A stretch of DNA of 64,000 nt from Bretschneidera sinensis (lineage: Eukaryota > Streptophyta > Magnoliopsida > Brassicales > Akaniaceae): positions 91,778,373-91,842,372 of the forward strand of contig CM043704.1 of the NCBI GenBank assembly GCA_023935145.1. Direction: 5' to 3'. Of the stretch, positions 29,800 through 42,532 are shown one piece after another. Position 1 is the first letter of the stretch. Every line of letters begins with the position of its first letter. The position numbers were made by a program, and so were the translations under genes. The notes under the pieces were generated by a model. The model was given only the letters and a program-made list of their open reading frames with translations. It searched no databases and had not been told where the DNA came from.

Positions 29800-31889
29800 A
29801 ATCCTGTTGAAATGCTTGTTCAGTAATGTTTGAAAGATCCGTTTGTTATTCTCGCCCTCTGTTCTGATACGTAGGTAAGGTGTTGAGAATGTTTTTGCTT
29901 GACTAAAATATCTATGTTTAGAGGAGATGGGGTTTTGAGCTTTGGAGGCAAAAGTTAATATTATCTACAGATTTAAACCTGTATGATTGTTTAATTTTTC
30001 ATCATGTTCATAATTCTCTTTGATGTTTTTCTCCTTTTTTTTCTTTTTATATGGTGTGACGTTGGCTTGTTTATAATATATCAAAACAAGTTAGTCTATG
30101 ATTATATTAGTATTGATGTTGAAGGCCTTTCCCACGGGGATATGCCCCTCCACATGGAAGGAGTGCTTGCAGCATGAAATGATTTATAAATTATCAAATG
30201 CTGCAAACAGGTAGTAGAAGTTATCACTTACCACACAGAGTATATTACCGTATTGATGCTTGTTGGTTACAGTAGTGGTCAATTTACAAGTCATACGGAG
30301 AAATTCTTTCCTAGACTGGGTCCTGTAGACCAGGAGATCGTGAACTGTCCTGTTGCATGAGAGAATTTCTTGTGATCAGATTGGACAGCGTCTGATGTAT
30401 CCGGTCTACAAGACTGGGTCTATGCAAGAATTTCTCATTCAGTAGGTTCAAAGTCGTGCTTCAATTCGAAAAGGGTCTCTTAAGAGAAATGGCAAATGCA
30501 CTTAAAACTTTTGACAAGATGCTGAAAATGCCAGGTAAGTCTGTATCCGCGACAAGTTACAACCCGTTTAAAGGGTCCAGCATTTGAACTTAAATCTCAT
30601 AAATAGATGTAAAGAGACAGAGCTCGGTAGAATGCATTGTAAAAACAATATCTGGCATCCACTAGACAATCGAGAAGAACCTTTGGTATCTCTGCAATCT
30701 GCAATCTATTAGTAATGTAATTCGACCAGGTAATTAAAATTTGCATGATCATAGCTAGAATGAATGTTTTAGCTTTCAGGACACTATCAAACAAAGGAAA
30801 TGTAGATGATCTGTGTCCAGCCAGCATCAAATTGCATAGCATAGATCAGACATTTAAAGCAGATTATATTGACGAATTAACAGAAACAAAGTGAGAGAAA
30901 TTATGACGAGATTATTCATTGATAACTATCCAAAGAAAACTTGTGTAATTTACCTTTTGCATCAAGTATGTATTGTGCAATAATTAGTTGTTCCCAGGAA
31001 ATCTCAAAGACAATTACAACAATAATATGTCATTATTGAAAAAGAAAAGTAAAAAACGTATGAGAATGGGAAGAGGGTACGGTAAACACAAGGATAAGGT
31101 CGATGCCAGTTCATTTTGTTCTGTTGCTTAACAAGCATGTGCTAGTCTACAAATTCTTTCCTCTTAGAGTAAGAAATTGGACTAGAGACATGAAACCCAA
31201 CCCAAGCAATCAAATTAGGATAAGATTTAGCGAGCTTGTACTCATTACATCAAAAAAATATATTGATATGACTTAGTGCTCCTTACTGAAAAAAATTTCA
31301 TCAACTTATTAATTTTATGTGATTTCAATTTATATTCGTTAAAATACTTTTTGAAATATATTTTTAGTAAAACGATTATAGAGTAGAAAATTATTTTATG
31401 GTTAGTAAAACAATTGTAAAAATAATTTTTTAAACACATTCAGATTCTCATCAACCCTCTTTTTGATTCTTTATAAAACCGTTTTATAAAATCGTTTTTT
31501 AAAAATCTTTTATCTTTTAACTTCTCTTCATGGAAAACAGCCTCTCAAACGAGACTTGGTATTAACATGACCAAAACCGACAGAAACTTGGATCTTTGCA
31601 CCCTTTGTAGTAAAGGGATTCTCAGTGAAAACTCATAGTAAACAAAAATTATCCCAACAAAGAATATTATTTAAAGAAATAAACACTAATAAACAAATGA
31701 AGGATTCCCAGATCACAAGAACAGTTAGGAGAAAAAAAAAATTCCTGATTTGTCCTTCCGCACTGTACAAAAATAAACATCCAGCTCAAAACTGCTATTA
31801 GTTGCCATCAACCAAAAAGAATCCAAACACCTAACCAACTCATCGGTTATCCACCCAATTCAATCCAAAAACGACAAAACAAATACACA
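29800..31889. other. 3' UTR and intergenic spacer
   Basis: 29,800 to about 30,060 is probable 3' UTR of the acidic protein gene. Beyond it no gene is supported; open frames are short and unspliced. The last few hundred bases belong to the 3' side of the DUF1005 gene on the other strand. Confidence 0.5.
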
Positions 31890-33772
31890 TCAAACGACAA
31901 ACTGCTGACTCTGCTGTCTCAACTCTTTCCTTAGCTTATGAGAAAACAACCTACAAGCATCCATGCTCAGATCCATGGCTGCAGCCAACGCCACAAAAGT
32001 AGCCGCATCCTCCGTGCATGTCACGTGCTGTACTCCAACTTCCACCTCTGGTTTGCTACACTTGCCCACACCTTCCATAGTTGATGACATCACAAATCCC
32101 CTATTCAATGCTTGTGGCAGAAACCCGAAATCCGACCCAGACCCGGATCCCGGTCTGGACCCGGGCCTCGAGTCAGATCCAGATCCGGACCCCAAATCGA
32201 AACTGCCATGTGGACTAGTTAGCGGAGTAACTATAGTATTATTGGTCAAGTCAATTGTAAATTTGCCACCATTTTTTGTACTGACATGAGAATTTGCTAT
32301 GGTGGTTGTTGCGGTTGTAGTAACAACGGTGTCGTGGAAAAGATCAAAACGGTATCCTAAAGTGTCAGCGCCACCAGGCTCAAGCCAAGCCTCGAGCCGA
32401 CCCCAAGGTCTCCAAATGCCACCACCAGGGCGAAGGATAAGCCATGCGCCAGGATTGGACCGGCTGACTCGATCGGAGCCGGGAGATGGGACAAATGGGG
32501 TCACCATTGATGCCATTGCAACAGGGGACCCTGATAGATCATGGATTGTAATCGACCATCCTTTTCTCTCTTTGGAAGATTGATCTTTAACGGATGTGAG
32601 AGATGAAAACCAAGTCCTTGAAGGGTTTGGTTCTGATATTGATAAGCTGCATAAGTTGTAACAATACCAAATTAGAATCACATCATTAAATTTTGTAAAA
32701 ATATTAACGAAAAAAGCTTACATTTTTTACAACAATCAATCAAAATACAAACACCCAGTTACAAATTCTGAATGATAAGTCTCTTTCAATCGTTAATTAG
32801 ATATAATTTTAAGCCAAAACTTCATAGTACTGTAATTGTTTAGTAGAACTTCGAACTATTATTAGAAAAAAAAGTACATTCTAAAAATACACCATCAATT
32901 ACGTTTTTATTCCCAAAATCAAAATTGACGTTTCTGTTCTCTAGTCTCTATATTTTCAATAGCAAACTGGTACTAAACCAACACAGAACAAAACCCAAAT
33001 GGTCACTAGACTCAATACTCCTCAACAATATTGTTTCCTTTTTCACCAATTTTCTAATCAACAAAACGCAACCCAGAAAGAATCAAAATAAATAATAAAA
33101 AAAAGAGAACACTAACCTTGACATCAAATTCCGATCACCCGAATTCCTGAACCCAAACTTGCAAGTGAAAACAGCCTGTCTAGCACTGCCCTGAACCTGA
33201 AAAACCTGAGGACTACACTCAGGCTCACCACCAAACTGGAAAACAAATCTGGGGTCAGGCTCAACCTTAACGCTCAAATGCAACTGAGCAGAGGACCCTT
33301 TCTTGCTTTCTCCCAAAACGACCCAACCATTATGAACCACAGATGGCCTAGATTCCGCCCCTCGAAGATCCAACGGCACATAGACCTTCCCCAACAATTT
33401 CCCAGATGCCATCCCGCATGATGCGCCATCGGGAGCAGAGTAAACCTGAATTGAAAGAGTCGACTGTTTGTTTGACAGGACTCGCTTTTCAATCAATTTG
33501 TCGATCTGGGTCTTGTTAAGACTGAAGCAAGCAGCGAGAGAGATGTGATTCGTGTTGTTGCTAAGGGGTTCAGGGTTTTGGATTTGGGGTTCTTGTTGTT
33601 GTTGAATAAGAGGGACGGTGGCTAATTGGTGAGGGAAGTTTTTGAGTTTGATTTTGCAGTAGCAGGGGGTTGTCGAAGGATGGATCCTGGAGAGGGAAGG
33701 TTTGGAGGAGGAAACCGGAAACTTGAGGGCTAAGTTACCGATGACGATCCGTACAAAAGGGCACGGATCCAT
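31890..33772 (-). CDS. DUF1005 family protein
   Basis: Two exons, 33117-33772 and 31890-32646, joined in phase (intron 32,647-33,116), giving 470 residues. The start MDPCPFVRIVIGNLALKFPV is the family hallmark, followed by CYCKIKLKNFP. The central part (SIQVYSAPDGASCGMASGKLLGKV) looks like the beta-rich half. Exon 2 has WSITIHDLSGSPVAMASMVTPFVPSPG and a conserved C-terminus (SMDACRLFSHKLRKELRQQ). A Gly/Ser/Pro/Asp-rich insert (about residues 376-395) is species-specific low complexity. Molecular function is unknown for the family. No disabling change. Confidence 0.93.
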
Positions 33773-33956
33773 TGATTTCTTCTGGGTTCGATTTCTCTTT
33801 TCTTTCTGTTGTGTTCTTGTTAACAGAGCACAGTGACACAAAGTGGTGATTACTCTCTTCGTCTCTTCGTGGCCTTTGATTTTTGAAGAGAGAAGGAGTG
33901 CTCCAAAATAAGGAGTTTATGCCGACTTTAATCATAAAAATTGAAAATTGAAAGGA

Positions 33957-33978
33957 GAGAGAGAGAGAGAGAGAGAGA
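33957..33978. repeat. (GA)n microsatellite upstream of DUF1005 gene
   Basis: A run of GA dinucleotides about 190 bp upstream of the start codon, probably in the 5' leader or core promoter. Confidence 0.85.
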
Positions 33979-36239
33979 ATGGGGAACAGGCTGTAAGATA
34001 GCTGGGGGGTAATATTATATTTCAGATACGGGAGATGATATGGTGAGCTCAAATTCATTAGCCAGCAGTGTGCTCGCTGTCTTAAGATTTTGTGACAAAA
34101 ATTGACAAATTGGGGAGTACGTAATTTTGTCAAAATTGGAAACAATTTCATGATTTATGTTGAGAAAATAATTTTAGAAGTTTGAAAAGTATGAAGTACT
34201 AGAATGGAATAATTTGGTATGCCAACTCGATTCAACAATTGCGAGCTGTATGTATATATGATTTGACAAAACAGCAATACGTATGATCAACAAAAATGGA
34301 TGACATATGATTTTCTCATGATTTATAGTTTGGAGGACAATTTCCATACCCTTTTATGTGGAAAATTATGCACTAAAATTATTTTTAATCACTGGAAGAA
34401 GGTAAACATTAGTTTTTTTTATTATAATGATTGAATATGGTTGTGATATATAAATTTTTCATGTATTTGAAATTTTTCGAGTTTTTTCATAATTTTTATG
34501 AAGCCAAAGTGCATATAAAAATTCTTAAGCATTATGGGCAAATGAGAAGTTTATATAGCACGAATACTTTTTAATCAAGTAATTTTATTATTTTTTCTCT
34601 TAATAATGATTAAAGTACTTGTAACACATAAATTTTATATAGGTGTAAAATGAGTAATGCTAATAAAACACTTTTTATACATGGAATAATTTGATAGTAC
34701 TTACCATTACCCTTTCCAAATGGTTACCATTTGAATTTTTAGATTGTAAGTTCGCATTTACTTACTAGTGTCTTATAATTAAAAGTGGAATCGAGTCGAG
34801 TGGTTCGATTCGTTCGAAAGACTCGGTTCAAAAAACTTAATTCAAAACTCAATTAAATCAACTTCAATATCGAATCATGATTTTGATTCAATTATTAAAC
34901 TCATCTCGTTAAGCTAACGAATCAACTCGATTTAATTAATAAATTTGATAAATATTATATATATTATGTTAATTTTATATATTATAAAAAATATATATAT
35001 TTATTTATTTTAAAAATATAAAATATATTTATTTTATTTTAATATATATATATATATATTTTTATTATTTTATTTCAAAAAATTCAATTCAAACTCAAAT
35101 CTAAATTTCATGAGCTCGAATTCACTTTTATTTATTCAGGTTCAACTTAAATAAAAATTTTGCACTCAAACCTCACTCAACTTAAATTTGACTTGATTAG
35201 GCCCGAATCGATTCAAACTCTACCCATAAAAATTTCTCCTGTAGCATGATTACATTATTGGTTTTGTACTACTTTCAAATGGGTTCACAGAACTTTATAA
35301 TAGAAGTGCCTCATGCGATCTTTTCCTTTGTCCAATCAAGATAATTGATGGACTAAAGTGCTGGAGAGATGTGCTGGCACCAAAGTGGCGCACGTACAAA
35401 TGTTTGCCAGCTAAGGAGCATCAATGTCAAAAATATTCCTAGTCTTTGTAGTTTCTGTCTACACCATTTTATCGTTTTTTACAATCCACAGGTACGGATT
35501 TTTTAGTGTATTTCTTTTTTTGCCCTTTAATTTCAATTTTAAGAATTTAATCATTTTTGTCTGTTAACAGTTCAATCTAAGCGGACTCTCTTAGGTCACA
35601 ACTGGTGCATAGCTGTGGCCACTAGTACCATCGGTTGGACCTCTATTGAAATTCGGTCTTGACCCAAAATTCCATAGTTTTACCGTGCTAGACTTCATGG
35701 GTCCCACTAATTACGTTTGAGAAGAAAAGGAATTTATGCTGTTTTTTTTTTCTAAGTCAATAATTTAGGTTGAGACTTAAGAGAGTCAACACACCATATT
35801 CTTCCCTGGGTTCTTTTCTGCTCTCATTGCGGGTTTTGATTTTTGAAGGGAGAGTGAGTGGAGTGTTCAACTAACAATTTCATAGTTTTGTCCACTAAAT
35901 ACAGTCGGGATAACAATCATCATATCTTTTTTAATTTTGTCCGCCGAACATACTTTAAAATGATTAAGATATCTTGTCTAATTTGTCAAATTATCATTAA
36001 CAAAAAAAGGAAAAAAAAGAAATACAAATTGCTAAAAGGCAGAGAATTAAGACACAAAATCACATATTCATCCTTTGTAATTAGTACTTTATTATTCATT
36101 CATTTACATAGTTTCATTCCATATTTCATAAGAAAAAAATATAAAAAATACATAAAAATTATTCATCAAAACAAAACGTTAAATGATCTTAATTAACTAA
36201 TGACATCAATTAATCATTCATAATTATTGATTACCCTCT
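33979..36239. other. Intergenic spacer, DUF1005 gene to MADS cluster
   Basis: No gene. It contains the dispersed repeat at 34,780-35,230. At about 35,832 a stretch (TTTTGATTTTTGAAGGGAGA) resembles the DUF1005 promoter at about 33,866, perhaps a small duplicated piece. The rest is AT-rich. Confidence 0.5.
34780..35230. repeat. Dispersed CTCGAG-rich repeat, copy 2
   Basis: Begins about AAAAGTGGAATCGAGTCGAG and ends near CCCGAATCGATTCAAACTC, with an AT-rich core of TATATA runs. Same composition as the other copies. Confidence 0.5.
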
Positions 36240-36490
36240 CGTAAAAAACGTGAATCTCAAAAACCAAAATCATGAACATCACCACCACAACCACCATGTT
36301 CAACAAGACCATAATTTGACCGCGATTTGCTGCCATCTCCGTATCATAAGCTACATTGTTCCTCAACTCTTGCATAGCCTTCACATACTCCTCAAGTTCC
36401 TCTAACCTTAAACCATTTATAGGCTCATCCCACCAAAACCTTCCTTCATTAATTCTCTCCTTCTTCTCATCTTTTATCGCCTCAACTCTT
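36240..36490 (-). pseudogene. Type I MADS pseudogene fragment 1 (C-terminal part)
   Basis: On the minus strand it reads KDEKKERINEGRFWWDEPINGLRLEELEEYVKAMQELRNN, the region equivalent to the WWEAPIDELELPQLEQM stretch of the intact gene next door. There is no MADS domain in front. The 35 bp at 36,374-36,409 recur at 36,805-36,840, so this is a tandem partial copy of the next pseudogene. Confidence 0.8.
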
Positions 36491-36680
36491 GCATATAAAG
36501 AAAATAAGATAGGACAGAAATATTTGGGTGAAAATTCACTAAAGATTTTATTGATCTATGATGTTTTTATAATGTTTCTGTACAACTGAAGATAACTATT
36601 GTACTAGTAAGGATAACTATTGTACGGGTAAGGAGTTCTGAGTTGTTACAACTATTACACAATCTTATCTTATCTAACTG

Positions 36681-36786
36681 AGGTAGTAGCTGTTTGTGAC
36701 TCTACAGATTGTGACTTTGCAGTAGAGGTAGTAGCTGTTTGTGACCCTGCAGAAGAGGTAATAACTGTTTGTGACTTTGCAGAAGT
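36681..36786. repeat. Minisatellite, ~30-bp unit, about 3 copies
   Basis: Unit of the type GAGGTAGTAGCTGTTTGTGA followed by CYCTGCAGAA. It lies in a ~300-bp insert between two MADS pseudogene pieces. Confidence 0.8.
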
Positions 36787-37430
36787 GCCGTGTGGTTCAA
36801 TAGCATAGCCTTCACATACTCCTCAAGTTCCTCTAACCCTAAACCATCTATTGGCTCATCCCACCAAAACCTTCATTAATTCTCTCTTTCTTCTCCTCCT
36901 TCAGCTTCTCCAACACCTCGTTGTACTCTTTGTTATAATCCTCAAAACTTGGATTTTTAATAAGAATTGTTTGATGATGATCATCTTGATCAGGAGAAGG
37001 GTTATTAGTTTCAGTGAGGTAACGACCCAAAATGGTGTCTATGTTCAGGTGGCCTAAAGTGAAGGGCTTGTTGTGAGGAGAGAAAGTGATGGTGGAAATT
37101 TCTGCACCACATATAGATGCATTGCTCACTTGCTTTCTTGATGGAAAAATTCTTGTTTGCACTAGATAGAAATTTGATTGGTAATTTTTGGGGAATTCAC
37201 TAGTATTACTAATCGAGTAAGTATTGACACTACCAGTGAAGTTCCAAAAAATTACCAATCAAATTTGTGGTGCTTTGAGAAAGTTACTTGCTGGGTGTTC
37301 CTGTCTTCTAGCTTCTTGATTTCAATCTTTTGGCGGCCTTTGCTCGTCTTTTTGGTCAAGTTTTTGTTTCTGGGGATGATGGTTTTCTTGTTGATTTTCC
37401 TCATGATGGTGAGAAAGGATTTTGAGGGAC
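36787..37430 (-). pseudogene. Type I MADS pseudogene 2, broken by a foldback insert and frameshifts
   Basis: The minus strand carries a MADS N-terminus (KKTSKGRQKIEIKKLED, then NTQQVTFSKHH) down to 37,267, a 97-bp foldback, then the rest in shifted frames (FSIKKASEQC, then ICGAEISTITFSPHNKPFTLGH, then FWWDEPIDGLGLEELEEYVKAM). At least two frameshifts apart from the insert. It was an AGL62-like Mα gene, and the MADS domain is destroyed. Confidence 0.88.
37170..37266. mobile_element. 97-bp foldback insert within a MADS box
   Basis: AAATTTGATTGGTAATTTTT at the left is answered by its exact complement at the right (37,246-37,266), and the inner parts (GGAATTCACT against AGTGAAGTTCC) also pair. 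It interrupts the codons after VTFSKHHK. It is either a very small MITE or a templated hairpin insertion. Confidence 0.8.
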
Positions 37431-37997
37431 AGAAGAGTAAAATTTTGGAAATTGTAGTACTAATTTTTTGTAAGAAATGATGATGCATATACAAGTTTCT
37501 GTAATCCTGCAATAATCATGCATAGAATCAAGTCAATCAACCATAATTCTTTCCAGCAATGGCATAAATTAGTTCAAAATGGCAAAAAGTATGAGCAAAG
37601 AATTTGAATATAGGCCTATAGCTATTAGCCGTGAACTTGGGCTCACAACAAAAAATTTGAATATATATGGGCAAAGTTAGCTAGCTAGGCCCAACACAAA
37701 ATGTTATATGCCCCTACTTATGATAACAGACAAATACAGTTTTAATGATAACAATCAAAAGTTAAAACATTGAATTAGTTTGTCTTTCTAAAACCATTCA
37801 AGAGTAGTTACACATTTGGTGTACTTAATTGTTAGTACATAAATTCTAAATTTAATATCATATCTTTATTATATATTTTATTCCAAGCTTATTATTATTA
37901 TTCAATTACAACCATAACTGAAAGAGAGAAAACAGTTTGAAGAAACTATTCACTAATGAGATACTAGCTTGTAACTGTTCTTCCCAAATTAATAAGC

Positions 37998-38666
37998 TCA
38001 AAAATGTCCATGTCCATAACCAAAATTATAGACATGAGGAATAGTGGAAGCAGAGTTGATAATCTGATTCGGTTTGCTCTCAAAAAGATTAACATTTCCA
38101 ATGCCATTAACCTCCAAAAACCGCGATCGATTTATCGCAGACTCCATCAAGACCTTGTTAGCTTGTTGTGCTATATTTTTCTTTAGCTCCTCCAGTGCTA
38201 CTTTCATTTGTTCTAGCTGAGGCAATTCGAGTTCATCGATAGGTGCCTCCCACCAGCACTGGCTCTTACTGGCTTTCCTGATATTGTTAAGTGCTTCTCC
38301 TTTCTTTCTCTCAGTTTCCAGTTCGTTACCAAGCTGAGTTAAATACGAATTAAGTTCGCGAACATTAGCATTTCGTTGTGCTTCAATGAGTTGATTACTT
38401 ACACTAGATTCCTGAGGAGGAGAAGGGTTTTGGGTAAGAAACCGATGGATGATGGAATCAACTTCAGGGTGACCAAAAGAGAATGGCTTGTGGGCTGGTG
38501 AGAAGACTATTATTGCAATCTCAGCCCCGCAAAGCGTGCAAAGCTCACTAGCCTTCTTGAAAACCCCAGCTCTACGTTTGGAGAACGTGACTTGCCGATG
38601 ACTTTTCTTTGGTATTTTTGCCATCAGAATCCTTTGGCGTCCGATGCTAGGCTTTTTTTTCACCAT
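37998..38666 (-). CDS. Type I (Mα) MADS-box transcription factor, AGL62-like (MADS-A)
   Basis: Single exon, 222 residues, typical of type I MADS genes. The SRF-type DNA-binding domain spans about residues 8-70 ([43 protein letters not shown], then KPFSFGHPEVD). A coiled-coil helix region (ELNSYLTQLGNELETERKKGEA) and the conserved [32 protein letters not shown] block follow. Members act as heterodimers in central cell and endosperm. The gene looks intact, with a TATAAATA box about 120 bp upstream. Its C-terminal end and 3' flank are copied as fragments at 44,425 and 55,870. Confidence 0.92.
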   Translation of the reverse strand: MVKKKPSIGRQRILMAKIPKKSHRQVTFSKRRAGVFKKASELCTLCGAEIAIIVFSPAHKPFSFGHPEVDSIIHRFLTQNPSPPQESSVSNQLIEAQRNANVRELNSYLTQLGNELETERKKGEALNNIRKASKSQCWWEAPIDELELPQLEQMKVALEELKKNIAQQANKVLMESAINRSRFLEVNGIGNVNLFESKPNQIINSASTIPHVYNFGYGHGHF

Positions 38667-38785
38667 GGCTAAAAAAACTTCTCAAGAAGAAGAAGAAGAC
38701 AACTCAAATGAGATTATACCAAATGCAATTGTTTGGTTTGGTTTGGTTTGGGATGGTGATGGTTGGAGAGGAAACATGTGTAAGT

Positions 38786-38793
38786 ATTTATAG
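38786..38793 (-). promoter_or_regulatory. TATA box of MADS-A
   Basis: TATAAATA on the gene strand, 120 bp before the start codon at 38,666. A similarly placed TATA box precedes MADS-B and the pseudogene at 63,440. Confidence 0.6.
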
Positions 38794-39264
38794 GGTTATT
38801 TCCATTAAAAATGTTACTTCAGTTAGCCAAAATAAATTGTCATATTGGTGTCTTAATTCTCTATTACTTTATATGATTAATCCAAGATTTGTAAGTTATG
38901 AAATCTTATTATGTTAATGCATAATTACTATGGAACTAATTATCAATAGGTTGGAATTATAAACCAACCAGTTGGGGAGAAATTAATTACCAATGTTAAT
39001 TAATTTTCCAAATAATCCAATTTCGCATTTTGTCAATTAGAGAAAGCTATTTCATAGGTAAAAAGAATCAACACATATTCTGCTTTTTTGGTATATTGAC
39101 GAGAAAGAAATCAAATCTGAATATCTTTTATATGTAAAAAGAGCACGAAGACAATCTTTACGCGAAACACACATTTGGGTGAGTGATAAGTATGCATTTA
39201 GCCGATAAAGTTTAAAGAGTTATCCCCTACTTAACTTAAACCAATTTTTCCTACTTGGTGTATG

Positions 39265-39432
39265 TGAATAAATATTCGTTACAATGGTGATATCACTATC
39301 CGACGGTTGCACGGATTAATAATTATCACACTGTCACCATAATTAAAATAGATTCCACAATGAACAATTTGTACATTTTTGTTAAAATGTGATAACTTGC
39401 CATTGTTATCACCATTGCATTGAATATTTGTT
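39265..39432. mobile_element. MITE-like inverted repeat, ~170 bp
   Basis: AAATATTCGTTACAATGGTGATA on the left is nearly complementary to the right end TATCACCATTGCATTGAATATTT. No coding. Boundaries by eye. Confidence 0.5.
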
Positions 39433-40194
39433 CGGTATTCATATGAGATTAAAGGTAAACGAAATGATTTAATAACGTATTGAGTGATGAACTTCATATC
39501 AGTGTAAGACTGAGGTTACTATTTAAAAGGAATGCAATTGTAGGGAAATTAATTTCATCAAACATTTCTAATTTTTTTTCCTATACCTATATTAATCCTA
39601 CACATTTAATTGTGTGCTATAAAGCCTGTTGGTATTGGTAAGTGCTATAAAACCATTTTTGGAACATAGTTTTTTTTTTTTTTTTTTTTTTTTTGTGGGA
39701 AACATAATCTTTACAGTACAAATTTATAGTGGACTGGTTTGGTAAAAATCAAACAATGACGGATAAAATCCGACAACATTATGATCATTATACATTGGTT
39801 CATTTTTTTAGAACTAAATGATCATTATGATTTTTGGCACAAAGTTAATTTTTACCATATTTCAGCGTTTGTTTTCGCTTTGCATAAATTTTTTGAGATT
39901 TAAATGGAAGACTCGAGCATGTGATATCTCATAAAGCAAAATATGTGCGCGCCTCAAGTCGTATATTTTCGTTTCAATTTGTTTCCGTTTAATAATTGCT
40001 TGATTTTTGGTTAGAAATCTTGTTTTTTTTTACACTTTAAATCTTGCAATATATTGATATCCACTTTTTCGGTACGTGAAGTGTGAAAGGTCATACATCT
40101 CGAGGTTTAGGGTTCAGAGCGTGCCCACCAAAAGTGATTTGAGATTTGGGTCAGTTCCTCGGTTACAAAAAAAAAAAATCATCTTGCAATATAT

Positions 40195-40610
40195 TAAAGG
40201 TTGATTCAATCTGAGTTGAGCCCGAATACTAAGATGTTCAAGCTCGACTTAACTTAAAATAAATAGGCTCGAGTTCGAGCAATTTTCTAATGACTCGATC
40301 TTGGTAATGAATCCGAGCGTAAGCTTGAGTTTTAGATTGCCCATTCGAGTTCAAGCTTAAACTCTAATTTTAATAAATAAAAATATTAATATTAATATAA
40401 ATATTAGCTCGAGCTCGGCTCGACTTGACTCGAATTCGATAATATCTTATTGAATTATTTGAGAGACTTTCAAGCCGAACATTAAAGTATTCGAGTTCGA
40501 TTCAATAAGATAATCGAACTTAATTTTCAAGTTTGAATTCAATCGAACCGAGTTCAAATAACTCGATAAAAGCTGGCTCGAATCCACTAAGAATACAAAT
40601 ACCTACCCAT
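40195..40610. repeat. Dispersed CTCGAG-rich repeat, copy 3
   Basis: Runs of CAAGCTCGAC, GAGTTCGAGC and GCTCGAGCTCGGCTCGACTT with an AT-rich middle, ending near CTACCCAT. Same family as 34,780 and 42,735. Confidence 0.5.
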
Positions 40611-41598
40611 TTGTCTTGTATAGTTTCATCGTGTTCGTTTGGCTGATTAGTCTAGGCCAAGTGTTTGATGAAAGTACACAATGAGGGAGCTTCTCTGTTT
40701 TCTATGTTTTTTGCGGTACTCTGTTTTCTAGCAGTGAATGGATTTTGTATGGTTTTATTTGGATGCTAATAAAATTCTCTTTGCAGTTTAGAAAAAAAAG
40801 AGGGAAAAAATCTAAGGGACTGTTTTAGTTGTGAAAAACAACTCCAATTTCAATCTCAATTTTTCTCAACAATTTGCGTAATTTTAACTAAATTTGAAAA
40901 AAAAAGAAGATTTTATACTTTCAATATAATATTGAAAAAAATTAAAAATATGTTAAGAATATATAAATTATTAAAAAAATTATTAAGAAAAGTGAAAAAT
41001 ATTTTCAACGACTAAATAGGTCAAAGTATTTTTACTTTTATGAAACAAACGTTAATGACATGAGACTTTCAGTTCTTTTGTTGGGTAGTGATCATGTCAC
41101 GCAAGAATTCCACCCCCACCCCCTCCCCCTCTTTCCTCTTTTTTCTTTTTCTCACTTTTGACTCGGGAATGAGAGATGGGAGTTGGAAATAAGACACTAA
41201 AAACCTGCAATGTAGATTGTGAAATTCAGTGATCAACAAAATGCATGGCATTTCCTGCAAAATCATCTAGAGAGGAGATAATTAACAAGAAGGCTGAAAG
41301 ATTTTATGAAAACATAATTAAATACCAAGATTACATTCAGTTTTTAACCATTCATAGTATTATTATAAGTGTATCCGATGAATATTAAACAAATACAAAA
41401 ACAAAACATTATGCCTTTTTATTTAATCGTGATCATCCCAATATGACCTCTTTATTGCACTTAATATAACAAGAGAAACCGAACATAACGAAACCCCAAC
41501 CCTACGGCATCATATAACAACAATAATAAATAAAACAGATTGCATTGTCTAAGATTCCTTTTTTAACTTATCCATTGAAAACAAACCAATGATTAAGC

Positions 41599-42426
41599 TT
41601 AGTGGAACCCGCGCCCAAATCCAGGATTACCGTATCCAGAATTATTATACCCAGGACCAGGATTAGTATATCCATGAGACATCATATTTGGATTGAACAC
41701 ATTAGGCTTTGTTTCAAATGGAAAACCCCCTGCAGTACTAGAACTCCCCACAAAAAACTGTGGAGGAGTTGAACTCTGAATAAGAAGCTTCTCTGCTTGC
41801 TTTGCGACATTCTTCTTCAACTCCTCTAGAGAAACCTTCAATTGGTCAAGTTGTGGCAAGCTTAATTCCTCCACAGGTGCCTCCCACCAACACTGACTTT
41901 GGCTTATCTTTCTCAGTTCGTTAAGCTCTTCGCCACGTTTCTTTTCAGCTTCAAGTTGGTTGAGGACCTAATCCATATAGAGTTGGTTAATTGATTAATA
42001 ATTTGAAAAGCTTTTAATTAATTCTTTTGAAATCAAAGAAGGAAACTAAAATGAATAATTAGATAAGCATAATATTCTCAAAATATAGACTAGTACTATT
42101 AACCAAACCTGAGTGAGCTGGATGTTGAGCTCGCGGACACTAGCATTTCGGTGAGCCTCAATGAGTTGCATAGTGCCTGAAGTTTGTGGAGGGTTACGAG
42201 TGATGAAACGATCAACCACCGTTTCAACACAAGGATGGCCAAAAGAGAAGACCTTCTTTCCAGGTGAGAAGACAACAATAGCAATCTCAGCACCACAAAG
42301 AGTGCAAAGTTCACTAGCTTTTTTGAAAAGACCAGATCGGCGTTTAGAGAAGGTTACTTGGAGATTGCTGTCATTGCACATCTTCACCATCTCAACCTTT
42401 TGGCGACCCTTGCTCTTCCTCGCCAT
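41599..42426 (-). CDS. Type I (Mα) MADS-box transcription factor, AGL62/AGL61-like (MADS-B)
   Basis: Two exons, 42109-42426 and 41599-41967, phase 0, 228 residues. The MADS domain is canonical ([36 protein letters not shown], then [15 protein letters not shown]). Then come [24 protein letters not shown] across the splice and the [20 protein letters not shown] block. The tail has one [11 protein letters not shown] unit and a Gly/Tyr/Asn-rich end ([21 protein letters not shown]). Unlike MADS-A it has an intron. A paralogue, now split, lies at 56,349-57,262 and 63,177-63,440. Likely expressed in the female gametophyte or endosperm, by family. TATAAAAA lies about 100 bp upstream. Confidence 0.92.
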
Positions 42427-42524
42427 GGCTAATTGTAACCAAACAAAGAACCTATAATCTACTTAAGGAAGAGAGATTGAAAAGATTTGTGTTGGAATTG
42501 CAAGGAAAGAGAGGAAATCGTGAG

Positions 42525-42532
42525 TTTTTATA
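42525..42532 (-). promoter_or_regulatory. TATA box of MADS-B
   Basis: TATAAAAA on the gene strand, about 100 bp from the start codon; the corresponding TATAAATA survives upstream of the pseudogene at 63,440. Confidence 0.6.

Larger units (their letters stand above)
38800..41598. other. Spacer between MADS-A and MADS-B
   Basis: No gene. It holds an inverted-repeat element (39,265-39,432), a long poly(T) run (about 39,671-39,694) and the dispersed repeat at 40,195-40,610. Confidence 0.6.

Noticed and set aside
31963..32583. Plus-strand frames of 108 and 94 codons
   Set aside because: Antisense of DUF1005 exon 2.
36681..36786. CRISPR-like spaced repeat
   Set aside because: The units are contiguous copies without unique spacers, in a plant genome; it is a minisatellite.
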